In this document: piece by piece, positions 1-11,854 of the stretch
How positions within the stretch are numbered: position 1 is the first letter of the stretch
Layout: every line of letters starts with the position of its first letter
Source of the DNA: Vesta saturnalis
Taxonomy: Eukaryota > Arthropoda > Insecta > Coleoptera > Lampyridae
DNA: 64,000 nt
Assembly: GCA_036346205.1 (NCBI GenBank)
Contig: JARFJB010002037.1
Span: forward strand, 1,924,001 to 1,988,000
Direction: 5' to 3'
The notes under the pieces: model-generated
Told to the model about the DNA's origin: nothing
The model's database searches: none
Seen by the model: only the letters and a program-made list of their open reading frames with translations
Made by a program: the position numbers and the translations under genes

Positions 1-1580
1 AATTTTGCATCTGAGCGCTAAAATATTCACATTCGTGAACAACTAACAGCTTCCTTATTTATACCAGCGTTTGTAAGAACGTATAATTAAAACTTAATAA
101 TATTAATACACAGCAAGTGAAAATCACAAATCATAAACCAAACAGTTAAATTGTTTCAAAAAAATATTAAATTATAACCTACATCACCCAATATAAACAA
201 TTTACTTTACAAAAAGCATAAAGAGTAAAGTATAACGTGGATCGCCCAATATAGAGCCCTGTCGAATTACAGGAGTGCACAATTCCCAACTTCGAAAATT
301 CAAGGCAAACATGTGCAGAATGTTATAGCTGCTTATAAGTTATAATGAAATGAAAATTCCAAATCTTAATAATAATTAGTGCACCTCAAAGTAAAGCGCG
401 ATGAAGTTAAATTAGTAACGGTAAAAGCGAACACCTCAGTAAGTATGAATGGTGTTAATTATTACTAAACCTTAATTAAATAGTTACGATTTCAGGTACA
501 TAACCTCGTTAGGTATAACACTAATTAATGTCCCAATTAAATGTATGTAGATCACACACACAACTAGGAAAACAGTGCTATGTTTTCAGCTGTAATTCGT
601 TTAACAACGAACCACGTTTAAAGTATTTCGAAATTGAACTTAAGCTATTGTTGGTAAATAGGGATACTCGAGTGTCTTAAACTTAATGTTCTTTTAGAGA
701 AAATCGAGACGATTTTGCAGTTATCCCTCGAGTTATCTTCCAGCGGGTTGTCGTAGACCCCTGTTCAGCTTACGATATTTAGGAAGAACTACTAACCACG
801 TATTCATAACTTCGGGTGTAAGTGAGTATACTGGTGAACGATTCGTTACAGCACTAACCTGAAGATGCGACGAAAGGACCAGAACCAAACCAAAAGAAGA
901 ACCTAGAGAATCAAATATTTTAGATACGAGCAGAGTGCGGAGTATATCAAGTGTAATTAGTTAAATATTCACCGGAAAAGGTATACTACTGTTAACAACA
1001 TTTTTACTCGCCTCCTGTGAAGACGAGAAGAAACTTTATAACCGTATAAAACGAAAGCTAAATTACTTAGAATAATTTTTTCCAAATGTTGAGATTGTAA
1101 ATACCAGCGGCAATTATTGTTCTGTTAATACCTGTTTTTCATAAAAATGCCTTTTAGACTTCTTCAAGAAACCCAACCGGCACTTGTTTCATAAATACAA
1201 TTTAAAAAAATATGTTTTGCATGAGAAATATTATGCGTGTACGATAACACTTATATAAACGGGCATTGGGCGCTTTCCAGGTCCTCATTTAATCTACTTG
1301 CATTTCGTAGAATAACTATAATTGCCACTATATTATTTGTTACTAAAGTACCCCCGAAGTTTTAGTGTGTAATTAAGATAATTATAGCAAAAATTAAAAT
1401 TCGATAATTGGTAATTTCTTACACAGTTCGAAATGCCATTACAAAGTAATTATTATTATCTCGATTTCCTTAGAACGTTATTAGGTAATCAGCTAAAGTA
1501 TTTAGCCATAAAGGAATGTCATTATCATTACTTGTGGTTATTATAAAATAAGGACTGATTGTATATTTGTAATTAGTTAT
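1..1580. other. AT-rich sequence, no gene seen
   Basis: I see no recognisable coding region, RNA gene or repeat here. It is AT-rich with short ORFs only. It lies upstream of the piggyBac relic and may hold that element's left end, but I found no convincing TTAA-flanked terminal repeat. Confidence 0.4.
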
Positions 1581-1613
1581 ATTTTGGCAAAACCGTGTGT
1601 AACAGTGCCAGAA

Positions 1614-3165
1614 TGTCGAAAAAATACCTATCTGAAAATGAGATTTGTGAAATCTGTGAAACTCTTTACGAAGATAATGATGTCGCCAGTAACTGGAATA
1701 CAGATAATGATTTTGACCTGGATGACGAAGATCATTGTTCAACTGCTAGTGAAGCAAATGATATTCAATAAGCATTTGGAGAAGACGAAAATTCTGGGGA
1801 ACCAGACACAGTCGATGCAAATACGTAAAAGTTAGTTGGGAGAGATGGTTCAGAGTGGAGCAACAAACCGTACACAACTGGCCGGGCTCGATCTTATAAT
1901 ATCATAAAATTGAAATTGCATAAAGTCATTTTACCACCAGGAAAAATCATTGAAGATCCTATCGATGCCTTTCATTTGTTTATAGAAGATGACATAGTAA
2001 ACAAAATAGTGTCATACACAAACACTGAAGCTGCAAGAGTTTTGGCGAAGTCGACATGGAAACCTTGTGATGACGTAGAAGTGAAAGCATTTTTGGTTTG
2101 TTGCTAACTGCAGGTCATCTTAGTGCGAATGACACTAATTATGATACTTTATGGAATCCACTGTATGGACCTCCAATCTTTAGAGTAACCATGGGATCGA
2201 AACGGTTCAAATTTATATTGCGCTTTATACGGTTTTATGACAAAGAAACGCGATACGTGAAGTATCCGTTCAAACAGTATATGCCGTTCAAGCCGGGCCA
2301 CTACGGAATTAAAATTTGGTGGGTTTATGATTCTGATACCTATTATCCCCTCAATGGACTTTCTTACACAGGCAAAGTAGGAAAAGAAATTGCAAAAGAA
2401 CTGCCGAGTGATGTAGTAGAGCAACTGGTTCAACCATATTAACGGACACAGAGTATTTTACGGGCTTGTTTTTTGCGAAAACCCTGCTCACCAATGGTCT
2501 TACATGTGTTGGAACAGTCAGGAAAAACAAGAGATTTATTCCTAGTGAATTCCTACCTAATGGTAAGCGCGAGGAAAAATCGTCGATTTTTGGATTGACA
2601 TAAAAGGAAACTTTAGTGTCTTATGTGCCAAAAAAGCGCAAAAGTGTAATTGTTTTATCGACGATACATAAACTCTTGTGAAAGTGATGGTGATAAGAAA
2701 CCGGAAATAATCTTACACTATAATAAAACAAAATGTGGTGTGGACACCCTTGATCAAATGGTGCATCGGTACATGTGCAAGAGAAAAACTAACCGTTGGC
2801 CATTTGCGTTTTTTATGAACCTTTTAGACGTAAGTGGTGTAGCAGCTTACGTGATTTGGAGTAATTTATATCCAAACTGGAATAGAACTAGACACGAAAA
2901 ACGGAGGTTATTCGTTGTATCCCTATGTGAAGCTTTGGTTGTGCCACATATGCAAAGAAGGAAAATGTTGCAGCGAGGCACTCAAGCATGCATTCTTAGA
3001 ACAAGGCGGACCAGCTTCTAAAAAGTCAAAAGTAGATATTGGTGTTAGGAGATGTTACGTGTGCCCCACAAAAAAATCCAGAAAACAAAAACAGTTTCGT
3101 CAATCGTGCAAAGAAAATGTTTGTAGTGAACATTCTACTTGTGTAATAAATGTAATAAATAATTT
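1614..3165 (+). pseudogene. piggyBac-type transposase, decayed
   Basis: Relic of a piggyBac (PGBD-like) cut-and-paste transposase. A plausible start at 1614 opens an acidic N-terminus (MSKKYLSENEICEICETLYE), usual for the family, which stops at about 1769. Further blocks follow in shifted frames: PIDAFHLFI and VSYTNTEA (about 1950-2040), LLTAGHL and WNPLYGPPIFR (2100-2200), IKIWWVYDSDTYYPLNG (2310-2360), CGVDTLDQMVHRY and NRWPFAFFMNLLD (2730-2830), and a Cys-rich tail with CYVCPTKKSRKQKQ (3055-3140) matching the family's zinc-binding C-terminus. About 60 residues are missing between the DKETRY block and PFKQYMP; this is where the first catalytic Asp (the T-I-D-E box) should be. The third Asp box (GVDTLD) survives. 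With several frameshifts and stops it cannot be active. The family call is firm. Confidence 0.9.
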
Positions 3166-3339
3166 TCTTCGTTTTATGATAAATGAAGTACTAAGCAGTT
3201 ATAATTTACAAAATTTATGTATCATATTTTTAGGCCTTACAATAATAAAAAGTTTTTTTGAATTTTCATTGAGGAATAATAAATATTTTCGTCCTATAAC
3301 ATGTATTTTCAATTGAAAAGTATAAAAAGTTAAATAGGA

Positions 3340-3891
3340 AACATTTTAAGTAAAGACGTTAAGGCGTTAAGGACAATAAATATCAGAAGGACGCTAGTGG
3401 TAAGAAGGATTGTATGGGTGAAAAGGAAGACAAGAAGGGCGAGAAGTACGAGATGGACCAGAAAAACGAGATCGACGACGAGCAAACGAGGAAACGGATC
3501 AGGGGTATGATGAGAAGAAACCAAAAACGCAAACGATGGTAAGAACGGCAAGGATAATAAGCACGGTATGGACTACAAGGATAATGAGGACAATAACGAC
3601 GATAAGGATGTTAGCAGAGATAAAAAACGTACGAAAGATAGTATCGATAAAGACGATAAGGAAGGAGTTGCGGGACATGTGTATCATACGCGTAATAATC
3701 ACGAGAACGTTGACGACGCAGAGGATAAAATCTTGGACCGTGAGAGCGATAACAACGATCAGTGTGAGAGCAATGACTACGGTGAGGACACCGGGGACGA
3801 TAAATGCTACAAAGTCGGTATATACGGTTACGACAATGACTTGAAGACTATGGCGACAATTGACATGTTAAAGGACGGTGAGGTGGAGTAG
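3340..3891 (+). pseudogene. charged low-complexity reading frame, frameshifted
   Basis: A purine-rich stretch that reads as a Lys/Asp/Glu/Asn-rich protein. An open frame from about 3340 runs to about 3530, and a second overlapping frame (3568-3891, starting MDYKDNEDNNDDKDV) continues the same style and ends at a TAG. One frameshift near 3530-3550 separates them. I do not recognise the protein. It could be a decayed disordered-protein exon or an expanded GAN/GAY-type microsatellite that reads open by chance. It starts about 180 bp after the piggyBac C-terminus and is more GC-rich than its flanks. Confidence 0.3.
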
Positions 3892-4365
3892 CAGGAGGGG
3901 AAAGCGACGAGAGTAATTGGTATGTTGTAAATCGTAACGACGATAATGATATATAACTACGTTTTGGATCATGACGTCGGTCAGATGGATTATGACGATT
4001 GTAATGATATCGTCGATAATAGTAGTAATAATAAACGCATCATTAAATAGTACTTATAGTAGTAATTTAGAAGTGTTCAAATTTAAATAATACGCTATGT
4101 ACATGTGCATGCATACATATTTATTTACATTGTACAGCTTACTGGGCGACAGATCTGTACACAAAATTCCACTAAATTTGCAATTGGTCTTAAAATTCTA
4201 AATATTTATGCAAATTATTTGTCAAAAAAATATGTTAATAATCACAAAATTGCTACATCTTACTAGACCAAATGAACTGATACAAAAAAAGTCGTAAGCC
4301 GTTTCATAGTTGGTGTCGTGAACGACACCTTCTGTCTAAAACGAACCGTATATCACTTATTTCTA
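3892..4365. other. AT-rich spacer, nothing recognised
   Basis: Contains short runs such as GTAATAATA, but no coding or repeat structure that I can support. Confidence 0.4.
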
Positions 4366-4990
4366 GCTTTTGGCCATCAAGACCCAACCCCAACGAAATT
4401 GGTGTACAAATATCTATAGTTTAAAAGCAACATTTACCCTAAATTATAGCAACCACTTATGAGGCACATAATTGAGCTATGAGTCATCGAGTGAAATCCT
4501 TTTGCCGCGACCCTATTGAAACTGGTGCATAAATGTATGTTTTAGGCAAAATTCGGCCCAAGTGCTGACCAGCACTCATGGCCTTTGACCATCAAAGAAA
4601 AATAGTTTTGTCTCGACCCCAACAACATTTGTGTACAAATGCCGACTTTGGTCCAAAATCCTAACCAACACCCATGGGCTACAGAATTTCAATCTTGGCC
4701 ATCGAATAAATCAATTTTGCTGCGACACCAACAAAATTGGTGTCAAAATATAGATTTTGCGCAACGTTCAGCCCAAACGCTGATAATACGCCACAGAATT
4801 TAGCTCTTGGTCATCGAACAAATCCATTTTGCGGCGATCCTAACGAAATTGGTGAATTAAATATATATTTTGATGAAGACTCGGCCCAAATGGTAATAAA
4901 CACTCATTGAATACAAGTTTTCGCTTTGTGCCATCAAAGGAAATCAATTTGAAGGCATTCTAGTAAATTGAAATAGAACTCGATGAGGAA
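4366..4990. repeat. diverged tandem repeat, ~115 bp unit, about 6 copies
   Basis: The phrase AACGAAATTGGTGTACAAAT and its variants recur at about 4392, 4515, 4621, 4730, 4842 and 4972, so the spacing is 106-130 bp. Each is preceded by a TGGCCATCAA-like block and followed by a CGGCCCAA-AC-GCTGA-like block and an ACTCATGG/ACAGAATTT block. The units are heavily diverged, so this is an old minisatellite or satellite fragment. Confidence 0.75.
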
Positions 4991-5554
4991 CGGTAAAAGC
5001 ATTGAGCGGTTTCAAAGCTTCAGATAAAGAAATTTGACAATAATCAGAACGAATGTCCAAACTGGATACCAAACGTCGTGTAAACGATCAAAAATTGAAG
5101 TAATATAAGGTAACGGGTATGCGTCCTTTGTGTTACAGTGTTTACCTTCCGAAAATCGATACAAAACCGATAAGATTGCCTTTTTTCCGAACGAGAATGA
5201 CAGCAGTCGACCAAAGGCTATTGGAAAGTTCCACACATCCCTAGCTAACATGTTCATTATTAACTATAGAATTCAGTGTAGGAGATAACAGATAATACCA
5301 CGGCTTGGTAGGTTCAGCGTCAGTAAGGATGCGACCCAGAGTGTCAAAAGCCAAAGTAAAAGTTGCATTCAGTGAGCTTTGAAGTGAATTTTGCTCAGAA
5401 GGAGATAACTCGGAAAAGATTTAACGTGTCCTGTAGTTATTTCATGGAGTACTGGAGTAGATTCATAAGACCAATCACCAATCACATGTCTGTAGTCTGG
5501 GACGAAACCAATCGCCCTCCAAAAATCTATTCCCAATATGAGTAACTAAAATAC

Positions 5555-5676
5555 TCTGGTCCACCAACACATCAATCACCACTGGTTTGTCTTCCACCGT
5601 AAGCGAAAAGATAGTTCTGGTACTACCAACACATTAATCACCACTGTTTTATCTTCCACCATAAGCGGAAGAGGAA
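5555..5676. repeat. 61 bp tandem duplication
   Basis: Two adjacent units start at about 5555 and 5616, each containing CCAACACAT(C/T)AATCACCACTG and a CTTCCACC-TAAGCG block. They lie inside the decayed gypsy region. Confidence 0.75.
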
Positions 5677-5840
5677 CATGTCTAAGAATCTGACATTTGC
5701 CACCATTAGCTACTGTACAAAATTAAGGAGCAAGAGATGTAAACGTCGAAAAGAGTTCCATCCACCAGCACCAAGTATAGTGCGAGAAGGTCCACTATCA
5801 AGAAGACCTTTGAACATTTGTCAAAGAATTGAGTCATTCA

Positions 5841-6035
5841 GATAAGACCGGTCATCACCGGTTTATCATTTCGCTAGAAAACATGAAGTCTAAGAGAAAA
5901 CGTTGTTGTTCGGTAAGACCCGAGACTGTAGAGAGGATAGATAAGACCGGTCATCATTTCGAACGCTAGAAAAGATGAAGTCTAAGAGAAAACGTTGTTC
6001 GGTAAGACCCGAGATTGTAGAGGATATAGTCATAT
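5841..6035. repeat. 99 bp tandem duplication
   Basis: GATAAGACCGGTCATCA begins at 5841 and again at 5940. Both copies continue with CTAGAAAA-ATGAAGTCTAAG and AAAACGTTGTTCGGTAAGA. The first copy carries small extra insertions. Confidence 0.85.
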
Positions 6036-6640
6036 ACTAGATCAGAAGGCTCGAGTATTAGTTGTTCTGACGAGAATTACATTTAGGGCAGCTTTGGTAA
6101 CCCCTGGCCTACCATAACCGTAACAGTGCCTATTCGGTTGTTTTGGACATTTAGGAGAAGCATGTCACCACTTTTTGCAGTTCCAGCAACGTACATTGGA
6201 AGATATAGAATACAAAGAAGTAATTACGGTATAGATAGCGTAGGAAGAAGGCTTTGAGTATTAACTGAGGAAGTTGATGAATCAATTGGGGAATCTACGT
6301 ACGGTGGATTAGGTTCGAGTAATTTCGAAGTACTATGCGAAGGCGGGGATTAAAGAGCTCAATTGAGTATTTTTTATGCTCGAGCTTTTTGCCCAAAGTG
6401 ATCAGCTGAGTGAGAGACGTGATCTCTATCAAAGCCAACGAAGTTTGGTAAAACGGAGAAAAGTTGCGTCGGACTATCGCAAGTTGTCATTCAGAGGAGA
6501 GAGGCATAAGTAAGCGTTAAAACAGATTCTGAATAGTTGTTACATAAATCCCAATAGGCTCTGAAGATCACATAGTACGAGCCTTAATTACAACTAACAA
6601 ATGTTCGTAATATCTGTTAAGGATTCTTTATGAGCTCTTA

Positions 6641-8190
6641 ATAATAACAGCCCATGGCCGGTAAGGACACGCGACGTATAGATATCAACGAGTAAGTCCC
6701 CGAGCCGAAGCGACTTCTTCAACCCGTGTCAAAAATTCAGCAAATTGAGAATTTAATTAAATTAATTAAATTAGATAATGTCGAATTTAATTTCGCGGTA
6801 GCCTGATACTTCCGAGAAGCAACTGGCATAGACGTGTTAACGCCTGAAACAGGAAAAACGTCCATATAGAGGAAGGGAGATCAGGTTCGCTTTCCACAGA
6901 GCTAGTTGGTGTAACCTTCGGACTAGGTGATGGTACTTGTGAGAAACTGACCGTGGTGGGAAGTTTCTACCTATTATGTATTGTCTCTACTACAGTGCGA
7001 TAATTTTGGAGCGAAAGCAGTTCATTTTTACGCGGTCACTTAATCCGGAGTTTTCACTTTCATCAGAGTACACCGACGGCGCGTGTGTACCCAAATCATC
7101 AAGGAACCGATGTAGTCATATCTCCTGTAAATGATGTGAGAGTAGCAGAAAGCTCTTCATTAGCTTTACATATAGCCGATAGGTCGGCATCGCACGCGAT
7201 AGTATACTCATCAGTTGGGTCCTTTTCAAGTAATAACGCACTACAAACCGTAACTGCCTAACTGTTATACAGGCACATCGCACGAATATCTCTCGAAGAT
7301 AATTCATATTGGAGTTCCGCTTTCAGTTGCCGGTTAAACTCCATCTTCCAAACAATAGCCATCGTGAAACCGAAGTCGTACTAAACGCAAGTCTAATTGA
7401 TAAGAGTAAGTACAATTTAGAATCGCCACTGGAAAATACCAACCCCCCCCCCTCAATGTTGAACTGTATAGAGAATGAGTAAGGAAGAAAACTTTAAAGT
7501 ATATAATACCTGTCGAAAGTAACATCACACGTAAAGAAGATTCGCCAAAAAGACGCCCCCGAGTTGGGTGCCAGAAACAGTTGTCTCGTGCACAAATGTA
7601 ATCATGCCCAAATTGGGTGGTGTGCCGTGACTCCTATTAAGATAACCGGTAGCTCAGCCGTTTTGAAAAACACTTGGATACGTGGGAGTGTGGTTGGCGT
7701 AGAAATACGATAACATTTTAGAAATAGCACCACTTAGTTTGTTCTTCTATAGCCCTCAAACATGACATGAAAGAGGACAGGTTAATTAAGGATCCTTGAC
7801 ACTGATCCACATAAGGCAAAGAAATACTGGTTGTCCAACACAATTATTTATTTCCTACAGAACTCAGCCAAAATAGGCAAAAAATCAATATTGCCCTAGG
7901 AAAAAAACAAGTAGAAGCAAATCCAAAATACACGCTGACTATGAGTAGTAATCATAACTAGGTCACAATAATCAAATCCCCGAAAGTTCTATTAAATCAT
8001 TTATAATAAACACTTCCGAATCCGTAATAATAATAAACCAGTTACCCTTTTAATGCAATAAATAAATGCTAATAAAAATGGATTAACTCAAACAGCACTG
8101 TCAAACATGAAATATAAAAATGTAAACTTTCACCATTAACACTCATAATAAAATACTTATCTTTTTTGGGATTTTTTAATGGTGTACTTT
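6641..8190. other. probable gag 5'/leader region of gypsy relic, otherwise unrecognised
   Basis: By position this should be the upstream part of the minus-strand gypsy relic. A minus-strand TGGCACCCAACTCGGGGG at about 7552-7571 resembles a tRNA primer-binding site, but I could not find an LTR pair. The short ORFs at 7116-7307 and 7334-7528 are not recognisable. A poly-C run lies near 7441-7451. Confidence 0.3.
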
Positions 8191-8200
8191 AAATTATACT

Positions 8201-8244
8201 ATCTAAACGTTTCGATAACACTTACAGTTATCTTCGTCAGTAGT
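8201..8244 (-). ncRNA. hammerhead-ribozyme-like motif (PLE terminal repeat relic)
   Basis: Read on the minus strand: CTGACGA (8240-8234, fits CUGANGA), one A, then stem II GATAAC/GTTATC (8232-8227 with 8219-8214, six perfect pairs, 7-nt loop), then GAAA and the very short ACGT stem III (8210-8207), a U at the H17 position, and three stem-I pairs (ATC-ish arm 8243-8241 with 8205-8203). Hammerhead motifs of this reduced type are known in the terminal repeats of Penelope-like elements. The core is complete by eye; activity is not shown. Confidence 0.6.
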
Positions 8245-8289
8245 AATGTTTGTTAAAAATTGTTAAAGATGTAGTAAACAATTTTGTCA

Positions 8290-10120
8290 AATTTGAAAAA
8301 TTAAAAATTTTGTCAAATTTGACAAAATTAAAAATTTATTTATGATAGAGAGCATATTAGATGTACATTTCAAGTGATATAGACGTTTAAAACGCAAGTT
8401 ATAAGTAAATCATATAAAGCTAGGTTAAGTACTATATTTAAGAATTTTACAAGTTTATAGTTTTTATAGGATAGGATAAGTTTAGAATAAATTATAAAAG
8501 CACATAATAGTAGGTTTCCATCGTTTTCACTAAGAAATTGACAGTAAATTGTAATCTAAACATAAAATTAGAAAAGTTGGGTTAACTACCTAAAATTAAG
8601 GCATGAAAGTAGAAATTTTGTTAAAACTAGGTAAAATGGGTTGAAGAAGGTGTATTCTGATACAGTTTTTTATGTAGAATTTGAATATGTAATTAGTTTA
8701 GTTGTAAAATATAAAATTTGTTACATATTAGTAAATTTAGGTTATTAGTTTGTCAAAACGTAAATTATTGAAGCGAAGTACAGCATGTGAGGTGTCTTTC
8801 TATGCAGAAATTTGCCCTGATTCCAAATTTGTGTTTAAAAAGCAAATCCGATTGAATTGAAAAAGATATGGCATAATTTATGTTTTAGTTAATTTAACAT
8901 TTTTGTTTAGACCAATCAGATGCTAGGATCTTTTGTGTGTAATGTAGAAAAAAATTTAAAATTTGGTATCCATGAGAAAAGTATAAAAGGAATTGCTCCT
9001 GATTTCTCGCTCTCTTGCATTCTCTTGCTTTGGTAAATTTTTAGTGACTAACAAGTCATAGTGCTAGTAGTGCTTGTGTTAACATGTAAGTTAAAATTTT
9101 CGTTAATATTATCGCATTTGAAACGCGATCAACGTAGAGTCGAGATTTCAGAAACAATTGTTTTAACCTATAACAAAATTTAAAACTAAGGTTACCGATT
9201 ATAATTGTCGATAATACTGTAATTGTTTCATTTCGAAATCGTGTTTAAACTTCGGGTGATGTGCATTTTTTTTATGTCAATAAAACCCTTTAGTTATCTT
9301 GGATTTGATGTTTATTTTTTTGAAAGTGATGGAGATTATAAAATAAATTTAACTTCATAACGGCATTTAAAATAAAAGTGCAAGTAAATATAAAATTTTA
9401 TATAAGAATAAAATCCGAAAAATTATTAAATATTTAAACCAACATTACATCGTATTTACCGCGAGGAAGAGTTATCACCAGTTAATGGATTTGGATGAAG
9501 TTATGGAATATACGCAGCACCATTGTTAACAGCAAGGCAGTATCATCGATACATGGAAAGAAGTCTACGTTCAATGCTTTAATATGGAACAAGCCTAACG
9601 TGACCATTATTTGGAAATTGCAACAACACGTGTGAGTTAAATTTTTTTATTATAACCCACTATTGCATTGATATTTTTTTTTGATGTCTTGTATTTATGT
9701 TTTTTGTTTGATTATGTATAAATGTTTGTGCGACAACATGTATCACTATCCGAAAAGTCAATGAACCGGTGTAATTATAAAAATAATAATTTTACTTTGA
9801 ACAAAATCAAAATTGTACTCACTAGTTCTAGATCCTTTGGTGGAATTTTTACAGGCTGCATTTAATTAAGTTAGTAAGGACGCAACGCATGCGTAATTTG
9901 TGAAAATTCCAACGAAGTCTGTTTCACATTGAAACTAGTAATTACAAATTACAATTTAATAATTAACATGAATATTTACATGTGTGAAATGAAATTTCTT
10001 TGATTTCACAAAAAATATTTGAAAAGATTTAATTTAATAATAATAATTAAAAGTTTAAAAATTTATTTATTTTACTTGCCAACATTTAATTCAAAAATTT
10101 TAGAACCCTATCCCCAAGTA
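8290..10120 (+). mobile_element. unrecognised ~1.85 kb mobile element, copy A
   Basis: Matches 19370-21260 in reverse orientation along almost its whole length, including the blocks GCCCTGATTCCAAAT, TTTAGACCAATCAGA, AAAGGAATTGCTCCTGATTT, TGACTAACAAGTCATAGT, AACAATTGTTTTAACCTATA, AGCAAGGCAGTATCA and GAACCCTATCCCCAA. A CCAAT/TATA promoter lies inside. The best-conserved internal block (about 9450-9635) looks exonic and ends at a GTGAGT splice-donor-like site in both copies, but it encodes nothing I recognise. No terminal repeats were found. The class is unknown: it could be an LTR or leader region of a retroelement, or a non-autonomous DNA transposon. Confidence 0.65.
8905..9010 (+). promoter_or_regulatory. 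CCAAT box and TATA box of copy A
   Basis: GACCAATCAGA near 8911 and GTATAAAAGGAATTG near 8980 lie about 70 bp apart, followed by a CT-rich start region. Both boxes and their spacing are kept in copy B (about 20475-20560, minus strand) while the surrounding sequence has diverged, which suggests a Pol II promoter carried by the element. Confidence 0.55.
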
Positions 10121-10198
10121 TATACTATTATAATAAAATTTAAGCCATTATTTTATATCAATAAACATTAATAAAATATTTCCACGTATTAGACATCA

Positions 10199-10200
<2 letters not shown>

Positions 10201-10251
<51 letters not shown>
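10201..10251. repeat. (AT)n microsatellite
   Basis: Uninterrupted AT dinucleotide tract lying just beyond the end of element copy A. Confidence 0.95.
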
Positions 10252-10254
<3 letters not shown>

Positions 10255-10825
10255 TTATTGTAAAGATATATATCAAAATTTACAACTATACAAATAGCAT
10301 ATTCATTTATAGTATTATAATTACTATGTTACGTGATTGCCTTAAGGCTTGTAATTAGTTAGGACGTCTTGTACCGTGGAATAGGGTAACGCTAAATAGG
10401 ATATCTCACTTCACAGTAGTATGATTAAAAAACTAATTGAAGGACTATTTAAAACAATCTTTTGTCCAACGGGCTAAATCGCGAAAAGCGTTTTTTTTTA
10501 ATAAATGTGGATCATATGCGTTACAAATAAAAGAAGTTTTAATTGATATTACCAACGAAATTCATCTTATAAGTTTTACTCCGTTAAATAAATGAATTTT
10601 ATTGACCGATATACATCGATCTCTTTTTACATTCTACACAGTGACGAATTAATTGAGCGGGCAACCTCCCGTTATGAAACAACAATGGGAGTAGTAGCAA
10701 GAGGATTGATTACCCATTTTTGTCAACTGCAGGTAGAAAGTGATTTAACTTACTAACGCATTTATTTATACAAATCAAACTCATAATACACCAAGTACGG
10801 CTCTCAAAGTAATCAACTTAATTAG
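10252..10825. other. mostly unrecognised AT-rich DNA with a short coding-like block
   Basis: Near 10645-10745 a + strand frame reads DELIERATSRYETTMGVV, followed by RGLITHFCQLQ. This looks like protein sequence but belongs to no family I can name, and it has no start or stop context. Nothing else is seen. Confidence 0.3.
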
Positions 10826-10827
10826 TA

Positions 10828-11852
10828 TACAGGGTTTACCACGGTAGCCGTTCGTTAGAAGTTTATGTGGTTAGAAAGAATTTAGAAATCTGAATTTTTG
10901 GACTTAAGGGTTATTTAAGATTCTCTTTCATTCTAAAATATTTTCAAGGTCATGTTACTTCCTGTTATACCGGAAGTCGCCACTAACTTCCTTATTTTAA
11001 ATGGAACACCCTGTATATTATTTTATTTTTGGATTCTTGACAAAATTTTAGGATGTCTTATAAGGGTTTCCTATACCTTTTTTCAACTATTTCTTAGATA
11101 TCTTGATTTTTTCAAAAATTTTGAAAGATGTAACCCTATTTTCAACACTGCTTGTCTTAACTTATTTTTGACTGATGGAAAGTGCTTCTGGAGTAGACAG
11201 AAGCATAAGAACTATAATTTTGAAATACTCATTGACAATTGATTTATTGCATACATGGTGTTGAAAATTTGATGTACTATTAAACAATTTTCAAAGTTGA
11301 AAAACTTTGTTAATTCAAATGTGACACCCTGTATATTATTGGATGAATAGATGCAGCATTTAGTTATGCATCGTTTGGCTATAACATTACCTATACCTAT
11401 TATCGACAATTTTCTTGTTAATCAATATTTTCTACTTAATGTGATTTTTGACAGAAACTGAAATGTTTTTCAAAAATAAAATGAACTTAACTCAAACTAC
11501 ACAAATTCTATTTTATTAAAACAATGAAATAAAACAAAAAGATAACAAAATTGAGAGCATAATAACAAATGAAAAACATAAAACAATTATTTGAACATAA
11601 CTAGAAGAAAAGTCTTATAAGACTTATCCTAAAATTTTGTCAAGAATCCAAAAATAAAATAATATACAGGGTATTCCATTTAAAATAAGGAAGTTGGTGG
11701 CGACTTCCGGTATAACCGGAAGTAACATGACCTCGAAAATATTTTAGAATGAAAGAGAATCTTAAATAACCCCTAAGTCCAAAAATTCAGATTTCTAAAT
11801 TGTTTCTAACCACATAAACTTCTAACGAACGCCTACCGTGGAAAACCCTGTA
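10828..11852. mobile_element. 1.0 kb non-autonomous DNA element with ~238 bp terminal inverted repeats
   Basis: The left end TACAGGGTTTACCACGGTAG (10828 on) and the right end (reading inward from 11852) TACAGGGTTTTCCACGGTAG begin inverted repeats that match closely for about 238 bp (to about 11066 and 11620). Both sides are flanked by TA (10826-10827 and 11853-11854), as for TA-targeting superfamilies such as Tc1/mariner. A second CAGGGTG-type motif occurs inside each TIR (about 11008-11018 and 11663-11672), with another near 11327, which suggests nested or duplicated ends. No transposase is encoded; the short ORFs inside are chance. Confidence 0.85.
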
Positions 11853-11854
11853 TA

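Larger units (their letters stand above)
5012..6640 (-). pseudogene. Ty3/gypsy retrotransposon gag-pol relic
   Basis: Minus-strand remains of a gypsy-type element with no intact frame. In element order: a capsid-like block around 6340-6520 (VRRNFSPFYQT, SLTQLITLGKKLEHK); a CCHC zinc knuckle at about 6150-6195 reading CWNCKKW*HASPKC, where the usual Gly codon has become TGA; a second Cys-rich block at about 6060-6140 containing YGRPGVTK, typical of arthropod gypsy Gag; and reverse transcriptase at 5012-5230 with RFCIDFRKVN in one frame and KDAYPLPYITSI in the next. The rest of RT, RNase H and integrase are missing: the relic stops near the tandem repeat at 4366-4990. Tandem duplications at 5555-5676 and 5841-6035 have altered the gag-protease interval. 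Confidence 0.72.

Noticed and set aside
6085..6165. Plus-strand CCHC-like reading (C-L-F-G-C-F-G-H)
   Set aside because: Spacing does not fit C-X2-C-X4-H-X4-C. The minus-strand reading CWNC-H-C fits exactly and agrees with the RT orientation.
7116..7528. Minus-strand ORFs of 63-64 residues
   Set aside because: No motif readable. At best they are decayed gag of the gypsy relic; not called as genes.
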